DNA of 6,812 nucleotides from Methanothrix sp. (GTDB lineage Archaea > Halobacteriota > Methanosarcinia > Methanotrichales > Methanotrichaceae), in the NCBI GenBank assembly GCA_028688175.1, contig JAQTYS010000145.1, positions 1-6,812 on the forward strand, written 5' to 3'. The translations under genes were made by a program, and so were the position numbers. Positions 1 to 5,448 of the stretch are shown piece by piece (within the stretch, counting starts at the first letter, position 1; the number at the start of each line of letters is the position of its first letter). A model generated the notes under the pieces. It did no database searches and was not told the origin of the DNA. It saw only the letters and a list, made by a program, of their open reading frames with translations.

Positions 1-70
1 GCCGGATAATTATAGCCAGTGGCTACGAACGCTCACCACAAAGGCACAAAGGACTCACAAAGAAAGGTTT
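1..70 (-). repeat. Inverted copy of the TTTGTG-type intergenic repeat
   Basis: Read on the minus strand, about 66 down to 24 gives three TTTGTG-type words in a row, then GTGGTGAGCG and TTCGTA, followed by a GCC..TGG..ATCCG-like tail. This is the same order as in the plus-strand units at 129-310, so it is a copy in the opposite orientation. Similarity to the other copies is clear in the TTTGTGGTGA..TCGTA core and looser in the tail. No open reading frame of note occupies the stretch. Confidence 0.7.
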
Positions 71-128
71 AAAATCGGCTAGAAGCGCACGGAGGACGAA
101 CGACGGAGACGACGACTATTAATCAGAA

Positions 129-310
129 TAGGTAAATCGCGCGTCTCTGCGGTTAATAATCGTAGCTGAATAATTAAGACTTAATCATCTTTGTGCGTTC
201 TTTGTGCACTTTGTGGTGAAAGTCGTATGTCGCACGGTTTAATCCACATGTTTCTCTGTGTCTCTGCGCCTCTGTGGTTAAATTCGTAAGCCGTTGGATT
301 AAATCCGCAT
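129..310 (+). repeat. Tandem array of about three diverged ~61-bp repeat units
   Basis: The word TCGTA recurs at 160-164, 223-227 and 284-288, a period of 63 and 61 bp. Each is preceded by a TGTGGTGAA- or TGTGGTTAA-like block (150-158 degenerate, 211-220, 271-280). Upstream of these are one or more TTTGTG/TCTCTG words, and a TTTAATCC/TTAAATCC tail follows. The first unit is the most degraded. Together with the inverted copy at 1-70, it fills the whole stretch before the DUF2283 gene; I see no gene there. Units are too diverged and lack the spacers needed for a CRISPR array. Confidence 0.7.
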
Positions 311-323
311 ACTATAAATCCAT

Positions 324-590
324 TTACGCCAGTCCAATTACTGAACCAGAAGATGCTTCATCCTTCACACCATACTTCTTTGCACCTATCACTGTAATCC
401 CAACCAGATCTTTGCCCTGATAGTGATAGACGATATTATCTTCCATCTCGCTCTCATCAGCATGCTGAGGCTTCTGAAAACTTATGTATAGGACATCAGC
501 ATCTTCATCGTAATCGATCCAGATTTGATTTGACGGCATCTTGAGCAGATATGGTACAACTCCAAATAGCTCATCTTTTACCGCTGCCAT
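324..590 (-). CDS. DUF2283 family protein, candidate antitoxin partner
   Basis: The 88-residue product matches the DUF2283 pattern: an acidic WIDYDEDADVLYISF strand-turn segment at residues 24-38, a conserved A-D-E-S-E-x-E-D-N-I-V stretch at 44-54, and KDLVGITVIGA at 60-70. DUF2283 proteins are small, mostly uncharacterised, and often found beside small toxin-like genes. The ATG at 590 is chosen because a strong GGAGAGGT ribosome-binding site lies 5 nt upstream; an internal Met18 also precedes the core domain, but has no such site. The gene begins inside the last codons of the upstream nuclease-like gene (13-nt overlap), so the two are very probably co-transcribed and translationally coupled. 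A role as antitoxin is inferred from this arrangement only; no DNA-binding motif is obvious. Confidence 0.85.
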   Translation of the reverse strand: MAAVKDELFGVVPYLLKMPSNQIWIDYDEDADVLYISFQKPQHADESEMEDNIVYHYQGKDLVGITVIGAKKYGVKDEASSGSVIGLA

Positions 591-898
591 ATTGTACCTC
601 TCCTCATAATTTTATCTCGCTTTGATGTCATAAATGCTGTTATTATAAAACCATCATCTTCCTCTTTATAAACTACTACTATATATTTGTCAGATATAGA
701 TGTTCTCTCATAGTGTTTCAATGCAACCAGTTCATCTGTCCAGCCTCTAACAATATAATTCGGATCTTCAACAGATTCCATGACCATATCCATATTTCCG
801 GCCATATAATCGTGGGAATCAACAATGTGCGCCCATTGTTTATGAGTTAGCCTTATCGGAACACCATTTTTCGATATGGCAAATCGCATAGTATCCAT
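578..898 (-). CDS. Small putative nuclease/toxin of the PBECR (Barnase/EndoU/colicin/RelE-like) type
   Basis: About 106 residues with the layout of a family of roughly 100-residue proteins I associate with the PBECR-type RelE/Barnase-like fold: an N-terminal RLTHKQWAHIVDSH helix (residues 16-29, with H19, H24 and H29), a VEDPNYIVRG segment near 44-53, paired strands KYIVVVYKE and GFIITAFMTS near 72-92, and a basic RRGTIWQR tail. In such folds the conserved His, Arg and Lys residues cut RNA, but catalysis here is not demonstrated. Start choice is open: ATG at 898 has a GGAG 5 nt upstream, while ATG at 889 lies about 25 nt from a TATA box and would be leaderless; a GTG at 904 is also in frame. 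It is the first gene of a cassette with DUF2283, suggesting a toxin-antitoxin-like pair. The exact family assignment is tentative. Confidence 0.75.
   Translation of the reverse strand: MDTMRFAISKNGVPIRLTHKQWAHIVDSHDYMAGNMDMVMESVEDPNYIVRGWTDELVALKHYERTSISDKYIVVVYKEEDDGFIITAFMTSKRDKIMRRGTIWQR
596..603 (-). promoter_or_regulatory. Ribosome binding site of the DUF2283 gene
   Basis: GGAGAGGT on the minus strand sits 5 nt before the ATG at 590 and lies inside the coding sequence of the preceding gene. It fixes the start codon and lets the second gene be translated from a shared message. Confidence 0.75.
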
Positions 899-909
899 AA
901 GCACTCCAC

Positions 910-917
910 TATAAATA
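910..917 (-). promoter_or_regulatory. TATA box for the nuclease-DUF2283 cassette
   Basis: TATTTATA on the minus strand is a good archaeal TATA box. Its centre is about 25 nt from the ATG at 889, which would fit a leaderless transcript starting there, and about 16 nt from the ATG at 898. Confidence 0.5.
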
Positions 918-940
918 TCAACTGCGAAATCCTGCAGAAT

Positions 941-1501
941 TCATGCGTCATCATATGCCTTGTCCCATCCAGCATCTTTCCCTCCCACAGCTTCACGCGT
1001 GAGCCCGCCGAGGATGCACACCTCCTCCAGGCCCTCCGCCCGAGTCCATCAGTGCTGGCCTGGCGCCCGACTCAAGTTGCAAGAACTCCCGGAAGCCCAG
1101 CGGCAGAGTGGCCCGAATGCCGTCCAGCTCAAATCCGAACTACTGCACCATCTTTCTCGTCCTGGGGTGCATGGGGAAAATCACCGGCAATGAGAACTCC
1201 TCGCCCACCAGTCTCAGGCCCTCTCCCAGCCTCTCGGGATTGTCCAGGTTCTCATCCCTGTGGGCAGTCACCAGGAAGTACTCCTTGGATTTTAGCCCCA
1301 GCTTCCCTAGATCATTTGCCTTCTTTTTGGAGATCTCGAGATTCTGATAGTTGTATCAGAAAATTAGTACCTGCTACTACGCAAATCCACCCAGATAATC
1401 GGAAATGATGATCTGCCACCACTCGGTCGATCTTCTCGGGCATGGAGAGATCGCACCTTGAAGAACTCGGGCCTGGTGCCTAGAATTATAGAAATGGTCA
1501 T
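941..1501 (-). pseudogene. wecB: Degenerate UDP-N-acetylglucosamine 2-epimerase (wecB-like)
   Basis: Minus-strand pieces of a UDP-GlcNAc 2-epimerase, the non-hydrolysing enzyme making UDP-ManNAc for surface glycans, appear in the right order but in changing frames. They start with M-T-I-S-I-I-L-G-T-R-P-E-F-F-K from the ATG at 1501, the family's N-terminal signature. MPEKIDRVVADH (about 1408-1443) follows directly, so roughly 80 residues are missing by internal deletion. ISDYL follows after a frameshift. Then come KEYFLVTAHRDENLDNPERL (about 1228-1290) and LPVIFPMHPRTRK (about 1150-1190), an in-frame TAG at 1140-1142, LPLGFREFLQLESGARPALMDSGG (to about 1035), another frameshift, and LEEVCILGG. 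The C-terminal part after this is unrecognisable. The gene cannot make a working enzyme. Plus-strand open frames across this interval are shadows of the relic. Confidence 0.87.
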
Positions 1502-2343
1502 ACACGTTCTAATGCCATGGATGCACTGCAAGTGCAATCAAATACCCTTTTTACATCGACCGGAAAACTCCCTTTCTCTTCAAGATTCATGCTTGTCCAG
1601 CCGCCCGAGCAGCATGGCAGCCACTCGTCTTCCTCTTGTGTAATGCTCGATTTAATTCCAAGATTCATCTTTTTGCTTATGGTGAAGCTGCCTCTATAGT
1701 ACTCGTCCAATAGCACATCTGAGCCTTCTCCATTAACGGATCCAAAATTCGCGCCTATCTGTGCGCTACCATTGAACACTGCCTTTAGCTTCATGCTTTC
1801 CGCAAAGGAACCGGATGTCAATGGATGTGTAAGTTCTTCATAATACCCTGCACTGGAAAGCGTCGCAGTAGTTTCTTTCTCGAAAGCTTGCAATTGATAA
1901 AAACTTGCTTTCATAGCAGAGACATTTTGATCTCCGGCAGACATAAAAATGGAATCGCTCCACAGAGATTTAATCGGCCCAGAACGAAAGCTTCCGGGAT
2001 AATCGAGTTTTGTTGGAGAGTATGCGGCGCTCACAATTTCGTGAAGTCCAACACTCTTATTTTCAGTGAAAGACGAAAGAGATCCTTCAACTATATCGTC
2101 ATTTCGTACATAAGATCTGGATTCATGCGAAGATGCTCCGCTGCCGCTGTTATGGGAATGAAGCATCATATCCATGGACTCCATGCATCTATATGAACTG
2201 GCAATCCCAAATCCTTCCACGGTTTGATTCAAATCGAACCGCAGTCCAATGGCTTCAGTATTCACATCATCCCCATGTGACAATCCTATTGACATCAGAG
2301 CAATGAGAATATAAAAGATAATCATCGGCTTCCTAAAGCACAT
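1498..2343 (-). CDS. Secreted protein of unknown function with C-terminal cysteine pairs
   Basis: I do not recognise a named family. The 281-residue product starts with a short basic stretch and a hydrophobic segment (residues 7-21) ending near SHGDD, a plausible signal peptide, so it is probably exported. The mature part is rich in Gly, Ser and short strand-like segments, with G-S-F-like motifs recurring (YPGSF, TSGSF, YRGSF, EKGSF), suggesting a repetitive beta structure. There are four N-glycosylation sequons (NQT, NKS, NVS, NGS). The last 45 residues hold a WLPCCSGGW motif (C244, C245) and a DCTC motif (C270, C272), plausible disulfide or metal ligands. The TGA stop overlaps the ATG of the epimerase relic as ATGA. 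The final residues after DCTC could have been altered by the rearrangement that damaged the neighbour. It looks like the sort of lineage-restricted exported protein found in methanogens, but that is inference. Confidence 0.7.
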   Translation of the reverse strand: MCFRKPMIIFYILIALMSIGLSHGDDVNTEAIGLRFDLNQTVEGFGIASSYRCMESMDMMLHSHNSGSGASSHESRSYVRNDDIVEGSLSSFTENKSVGLHEIVSAAYSPTKLDYPGSFRSGPIKSLWSDSIFMSAGDQNVSAMKASFYQLQAFEKETTATLSSAGYYEELTHPLTSGSFAESMKLKAVFNGSAQIGANFGSVNGEGSDVLLDEYYRGSFTISKKMNLGIKSSITQEEDEWLPCCSGGWTSMNLEEKGSFPVDVKRVFDCTCSASMALERV

Positions 2344-2368
2344 AATGGTTTCCCTCTGGCATTAGGCA

Positions 2369-2378
2369 TTAAATATAA
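2369..2378 (-). promoter_or_regulatory. TATA box upstream of the secreted-protein gene
   Basis: TTATATTTAA on the minus strand lies about 30 nt before the ATG at 2343. A start of transcription about 26 nt downstream would leave a leader of only a few nucleotides; a weak GAGGG element also lies about 8 nt before the ATG. Confidence 0.5.
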
Positions 2379-2438
2379 TAATTAAGCAGCTTTCCGCGCA
2401 TGAGGTTTAAAAGTCTACAGCTCCCGCTGCATAGCCAG

Positions 2439-2500
2439 GCAGCCTCTTATCACTTTCCCATGACACTTGTCATGAGGAGCCTCGGATTGGTCGAGGCTGC
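2439..2500. other. Hairpin cluster with competing pairings in a gene-free stretch
   Basis: The gap 2344-2666 between two divergent genes contains CATGACA..TGTCATG (2459-2474, 7-bp stem) and AGCCTCG..CGAGGCT (2478-2498, 7-bp stem, 7-nt loop). GCAGCCTC at 2439-2446 is also complementary to GAGGCTGC at 2493-2500; this longer pairing would enclose the first hairpin and exclude the second. No Rfam-like class is recognisable to me. It could be a terminator, a protein-binding palindrome pair or a small RNA; apart from these and the flanking promoters I see nothing else in the stretch. Confidence 0.45.
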
Positions 2501-2636
2501 ATCAATTCAACAGCCTGCTTGGATTTTTGATTCATTTTGCTAGGTAAGAGATACCTGCAAAGCCATTCGCAATTTAGATTAGAATACGGAGACTCAAGAT
2601 AAGTTAAAAAGGTTACGCTCGGCTCTCACAAAATAG

Positions 2637-2643
2637 TTATATA
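2637..2643 (+). promoter_or_regulatory. TATA box for the YdjM-like gene
   Basis: TTATATA with an A-rich upstream flank, centred about 27 nt before the ATG at 2667. This spacing puts the transcription start at or next to the start codon, predicting a leaderless message; no Shine-Dalgarno site is present. Confidence 0.65.
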
Positions 2644-2666
2644 CTCTGGAAAAAGATTTTTTCCCA

Positions 2667-3194
2667 ATGCTTCTCTTTGCCCATGTAGGCCTTGCTTTAG
2701 CCTCCGCCCGTTTTCTCAACCAAGTGAGCCTGGCCTTTCTGGCATTGGGCTCCATGCTCCCGGACATCATCGACAAACCCCTGGGCCTGATCGTCTTTGG
2801 CAGCCCCAACATGGGCCGCACCTTCGCCCACACTCTGCTCTTCCTTATGCTCCTCTCTGCCCTTTGCCTCTATTCCAGGGATAACAGGCTCTTCTCCCTC
2901 GCCTGGGGTGTGCTCATTCACCTCTCTCTGGACTTCATGTGGAACTCGCCTCAAATTTTGATCTGGCCACTTCTGGGGCCATTTCCCAAAGCACCGCTTC
3001 TAGATACTATGAGCTACCTGGAGATGCTTCTTTCCGGCCTGAAGAATCCAGGAATCCTGATACCGGAAATCGCGGGCTTGGCCTATCTCATATTCCTGGG
3101 CTATACAAAGAGAAGGCAGGCCTTTGGCTGGATCGATCATCACCTCAGAGATAAAGCCGATTGCCTCCTGCAGACGCTCTTTCGCGACATGTGA
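2667..3194 (+). CDS. YdjM/DUF457-type integral membrane metal-dependent hydrolase-like protein
   Basis: The 175-residue product has the order of conserved polar residues typical of the membrane-bound metal-dependent hydrolase family that includes YdjM (DUF457): H6 in FAHVGLAL, LPDIIDK with D33 and D36, RTFAHT with H55, and HLSLD with H85 and D89. These His and Asp residues are the expected metal ligands. Hydrophobic segments at about 20-45, 55-70, 76-92 and 138-152 indicate several membrane passes. The substrate is unknown for the family. The ATG start is supported by a TATA box about 27 nt upstream and by the first conserved His lying only five residues in. The gene stands alone, converging on the DUF5803-like gene, and ends in a basic amphipathic tail (KRRQ..HHLRDK). 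Whether it has enzymatic activity cannot be told from the sequence. Confidence 0.82.
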   Translation: MLLFAHVGLALASARFLNQVSLAFLALGSMLPDIIDKPLGLIVFGSPNMGRTFAHTLLFLMLLSALCLYSRDNRLFSLAWGVLIHLSLDFMWNSPQILIWPLLGPFPKAPLLDTMSYLEMLLSGLKNPGILIPEIAGLAYLIFLGYTKRRQAFGWIDHHLRDKADCLLQTLFRDM

Positions 3195-3262
3195 TGCGAA
3201 TTCGCCATCAAAAGCGAGAGTAAAGTTGATTAGATTGTCTTAGTAAGCCTTATTTCCAGGCA

Positions 3263-3922
3263 TCAGCGACCCTTCCCATTCGCTTCACGTTCCATCTCCA
3301 TCCTGGCCTCTTTCAGTTTTCTGATGCTTATGTAGTACTGAGCCAGTAGGACCAATCCTGTCAGACCCAGGATGGCCATAATAATCACCAATGCCTGCGG
3401 AGCGCTTTTTCGGTAATAGTTGACCTCGATATAGGAAATTTGCGTGGTATTATTCCAGGTGAGAATGCTGCCGGAATCATCCTCCACAAATTCATCAGGC
3501 TCAGGCTTCGCAATGCCCAGGCTGCGCTCTCCCGTGGTGAATCCCGCCGGCAGAATTACGCGCAGCGGGCCATGATCTCTAATGGGAAGTATGAACATCT
3601 GGCCCTGTGAGGACATGGTGTAATTAAGCCATCCTATGACGTGTTTCTCAAAGGTCAGGTTGTAGATGTAGTCTCCCCTCAAGTAGCGATAGCTGCTGTT
3701 GAAGGTGACATTCATGCCCATTTCATCAACGAGCGTCATATTCTCCGTCTTCTCGGAGAGTGTGAGATTTAGATGGCTGGCATTGACAGGCATAGTGACC
3801 AGCGCCTCTTTCTCACCCAGATGATAGATAGTGCCGTTAAACTGTGCGCCTGAGGAGATCATGCAGATGGCCGTCAGGGCAAGCAGGGCCCAGGTGCCCA
3901 ATTTAAGGAGATAATTGCACAT
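3263..3922 (-). CDS. Membrane-anchored, heavily glycosylatable surface protein, DUF5803-like
   Basis: A 219-residue bitopic or signal-peptide protein. Residues 8-24 form a hydrophobic signal or anchor, an exterior domain spans about 25-175, a second membrane helix lies at about 177-198, and the last 20 residues are charged (KLKEARMEMEREANGKGR) and probably cytoplasmic. The exterior part resembles archaeal DUF5803 proteins: a strand-rich domain with an ILPAGFTTGER-like turn and a D-D-S-G-S-I-L-T-W-N segment followed by YIEVNYYRKS just before the helix. It carries about ten N-x-S/T sequons within roughly 130 residues, strongly suggesting N-glycosylation at the cell surface. Function is unknown. 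The ATG at 3922 follows AT-rich TATA-like sequences at about 3934-3941 and 3948-3956, neither perfectly spaced. It is transcribed divergently from the HAD gene and convergently with the YdjM-like gene. Confidence 0.78.
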   Translation of the reverse strand: MCNYLLKLGTWALLALTAICMISSGAQFNGTIYHLGEKEALVTMPVNASHLNLTLSEKTENMTLVDEMGMNVTFNSSYRYLRGDYIYNLTFEKHVIGWLNYTMSSQGQMFILPIRDHGPLRVILPAGFTTGERSLGIAKPEPDEFVEDDSGSILTWNNTTQISYIEVNYYRKSAPQALVIIMAILGLTGLVLLAQYYISIRKLKEARMEMEREANGKGR

Positions 3923-4006
3923 CGTTGGCGTTTGATATATGCTACAGCTTTATCAAATGCGCGCCCGCTTATTTTTGGCAGGAATGCCAGGTTTTAACAC
4001 TTCACT

Positions 4007-4050
4007 ACTATCTTTGTGCCTCCATGCCTTGGTGGTGAATGTCGTAAATC
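4007..4050 (+). repeat. Dispersed single copy of the TTTGTG/GTGGTGAA..TCGTA repeat
   Basis: CTTTGTGCCTCC, then CTTGGTGGTGAATGTCGTAA, reproduces the core of the units at 129-310 (TTTGTG word, GTGGTGAA, two bases, TCGTA). It lies in the promoter-proximal region of the HAD gene and supplies a spurious in-frame GTG at 4016. Confidence 0.7.
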
Positions 4051-4068
4051 AGTGGGTATAGCCCAAAG

Positions 4069-4076
4069 GTATATCT
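4069..4076 (+). promoter_or_regulatory. Probable TATA box for the HAD phosphatase gene
   Basis: GTATATCT, centred about 27 nt before the GTG at 4100, matches the TATA-to-start spacing of other leaderless genes in this window and lies just downstream of the repeat copy. Confidence 0.45.
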
Positions 4077-4099
4077 TGAAAAAAACATTATTTCCTGAC

Positions 4100-4894
4100 G
4101 TGTCCTCAGATAAATCCAGAATTCCATCCAATATCCAGGCATTCCTTATCGATCTGGATGGCGTTCTATACACTGGAAATAATCCCTATCCTGGCGTCAA
4201 AGAATGCCTGCAGAGAATGGAGGAGCTGGGATATGGTTACCGCTTCGTCTCCAACTCTACGCGCCGCGCTCGCGACTCGGTGGCAAAGCGCCTCCAGGGT
4301 TTGGGATACAATGTAGATGCCAGGCAGATCTACACTCCGCCCCTGGCCGCCATCGAGCACATAAAGAATTCGGGAAAAGAGAGGTGCTTTCTTCTCACAA
4401 CCGGAGACGTGCACAGGGACTTTGAGCAGGCTGATATCTGCATCTCTGAAGATGACGTGGACTATGTGGTAATGGGCGACGCAGGTGACGGTTTTACCTT
4501 CGAGCGCCTAAACCATGCTTTGCGCCTCATCCTTGATGGAGCAGAGATTCTTGCCCTGGAAATGGATCGATACTGGAGCGAGCCGCAAGGCCTGGTCCTG
4601 TCAACCGGCCCATTCGTTGCCGCCCTGGAATATGCTACCGGAAAGAAGGCACATCTAATGGGTAAGCCCTCCCCCAATTTCTTTTCGCTGGCTCTAGCAG
4701 ACCTCGCAATAGAGCCAAAAGAGGCCGCTATGATTGGAGACGATATCCAAACCGATGTGCACGGGGCCCAGGAGATGGGCATGCTGGGAATTTTAGTCAA
4801 GACCGGAAAGTATCGAGAAGAGACGGCAAGAAGCTGCGGCGTAATGCCGGATTTGGTCCTGGAATCACTGGCAGATCTTGCCCGGCACCTTTGA
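4100..4894 (+). CDS. HAD-superfamily subfamily IIA phosphatase (TIGR01458/HDHD2-like)
   Basis: All HAD motifs are present (numbering from the GTG at 4100): motif I D-L-D-G-V with nucleophile D18 and acid/base D20, motif II S51-N52 in FVSNSTRRAR, motif III K189 in GKPSPNFF, and motif IV GDD (D214, D215) with D219 in the following QTDVHGAQ. The type IIA cap lies between motifs II and III. This NagD-like group removes phosphate from small phospho-compounds; the physiological substrate cannot be read from the sequence. With this start the protein has 264 residues, normal for the group. The frame is open further upstream to a GTG at 4016, but that start lies inside an intergenic repeat and adds residues with no family counterpart. 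TTG at 4076 (with AAGGT about 7 nt upstream) is a second alternative. The gene is followed by a T-run and a separate promoter for the DUF1232 gene. Confidence 0.9.
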   Translation: MSSDKSRIPSNIQAFLIDLDGVLYTGNNPYPGVKECLQRMEELGYGYRFVSNSTRRARDSVAKRLQGLGYNVDARQIYTPPLAAIEHIKNSGKERCFLLTTGDVHRDFEQADICISEDDVDYVVMGDAGDGFTFERLNHALRLILDGAEILALEMDRYWSEPQGLVLSTGPFVAALEYATGKKAHLMGKPSPNFFSLALADLAIEPKEAAMIGDDIQTDVHGAQEMGMLGILVKTGKYREETARSCGVMPDLVLESLADLARHL

Positions 4895-4923
4895 AAATCA
4901 TCGTCAATGAGTTGCCATAATCG

Positions 4924-4928
4924 TTTTT
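4924..4928 (+). terminator. Possible T-run terminator after the HAD gene
   Basis: A TTTTT run 30 nt after the HAD stop codon, without a clear hairpin, as expected for archaeal factor-independent termination. Short and therefore weak evidence. Confidence 0.3.
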
Positions 4929-4940
4929 CAGGCACAAAAG

Positions 4941-4950
4941 TTATTTAAAT
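4941..4950 (+). promoter_or_regulatory. TATA box for the DUF1232 gene
   Basis: TTATTTAAAT lies about 38 nt before the TTG start at 4983. Transcription about 25 nt downstream would begin close to the ribosome-binding site at 4968-4975, giving a very short leader. Confidence 0.5.
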
Positions 4951-4967
4951 GCCCATAAATAAGCAGT

Positions 4968-4975
4968 GGAGAGGT
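4968..4975 (+). promoter_or_regulatory. Ribosome binding site deciding the TTG start of the DUF1232 gene
   Basis: GGAGAGGT, identical to the site before the DUF2283 gene, lies 7 nt before the TTG at 4983. It supports that unusual start codon. Confidence 0.7.
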
Positions 4976-4982
4976 TTTTGAT

Positions 4983-5429
4983 TTGAAGAGATTTGATGCC
5001 ATACTGGAAAAGGATATATCCGGCTATGATGGCAAGTTTTCCCAGCTAATTAGAGAGGCTCCGGCCCTCTACAAAATGATGACCCGGCTCCTGGATGACA
5101 AAGCTCTTCCCAGACCGATGTCGCCGCTGGTTATTGCCGCCATTGCATATTTTATCCTTCCTGAGGATATCATCCCCGAAGAGAAGTACGGTCCCGTCGG
5201 CTATGTGGACGATATCTACCTTTGTGCGTTTGTCGCCAATGAGGTTGCCAAGGAATCAGCTTCGCCGGACATCCTTGCCCGAAATTGGGATGGAAAGATG
5301 CCCATCGAAGAACTGGTAAAAGAGATACTCGATCGCGAGAAAGAGCTGATCGGAGACCAGAAGGATCGTATAATGCAATACATAGGCTATGATCAACTAG
5401 GTATGACCCCCTCCGATAGCATTGATTAG
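4983..5429 (+). CDS. DUF1232 (YkvA-type) domain protein
   Basis: The 148-residue product contains a DUF1232 domain at about residues 42-92: a hydrophobic helix (PLVIAAIAYF, 48-57), the family hallmark LPEDIIPE (59-66), and GPVGYVDDIYL (70-80) with the paired aspartates typical of the family. An N-terminal region of about 40 residues is helical and charged, and a charged C-terminal region of about 55 residues follows. DUF1232 proteins are small, often membrane-associated and of unknown biochemical role. The TTG start is chosen because of the GGAGAGGT site upstream; no ATG occurs before residue 32. It has its own TATA box and converges on rnp4 with only 19 nt between the stop codons, so no operon partner is evident. 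Confidence 0.88.
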   Translation: MKRFDAILEKDISGYDGKFSQLIREAPALYKMMTRLLDDKALPRPMSPLVIAAIAYFILPEDIIPEEKYGPVGYVDDIYLCAFVANEVAKESASPDILARNWDGKMPIEELVKEILDREKELIGDQKDRIMQYIGYDQLGMTPSDSID

Positions 5430-5448
5430 AGCCGGGGTCCATAAACCA

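Noticed and set aside
1..310. Possible CRISPR array
   Set aside because: Units are about 61 bp, diverged along their whole length, occur in both orientations, and there are no unique spacers between identical repeats.
960..1408. Three overlapping plus-strand open frames (960-1193, 1052-1408, 1108-1347)
   Set aside because: Their products are Pro/Ser/Arg-rich and low-complexity, while the opposite strand carries ordered epimerase motifs; they are shadows of the wecB pseudogene.
2594..2954. Minus-strand open frames opposite the YdjM-like gene
   Set aside because: Arg/Gly/Glu-rich antisense translations of a membrane protein gene; the plus strand has the conserved His/Asp motifs and a well-placed TATA box.
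4016..4099. GTG at 4016 as the start of the HAD phosphatase
   Set aside because: It lies within a dispersed intergenic repeat, and the encoded residues precede the DLDG motif by about 45 residues with no family counterpart.
4462..4935. 157-codon minus-strand open frame
   Set aside because: It is antisense to the HAD gene, which shows all four catalytic motifs on the plus strand.
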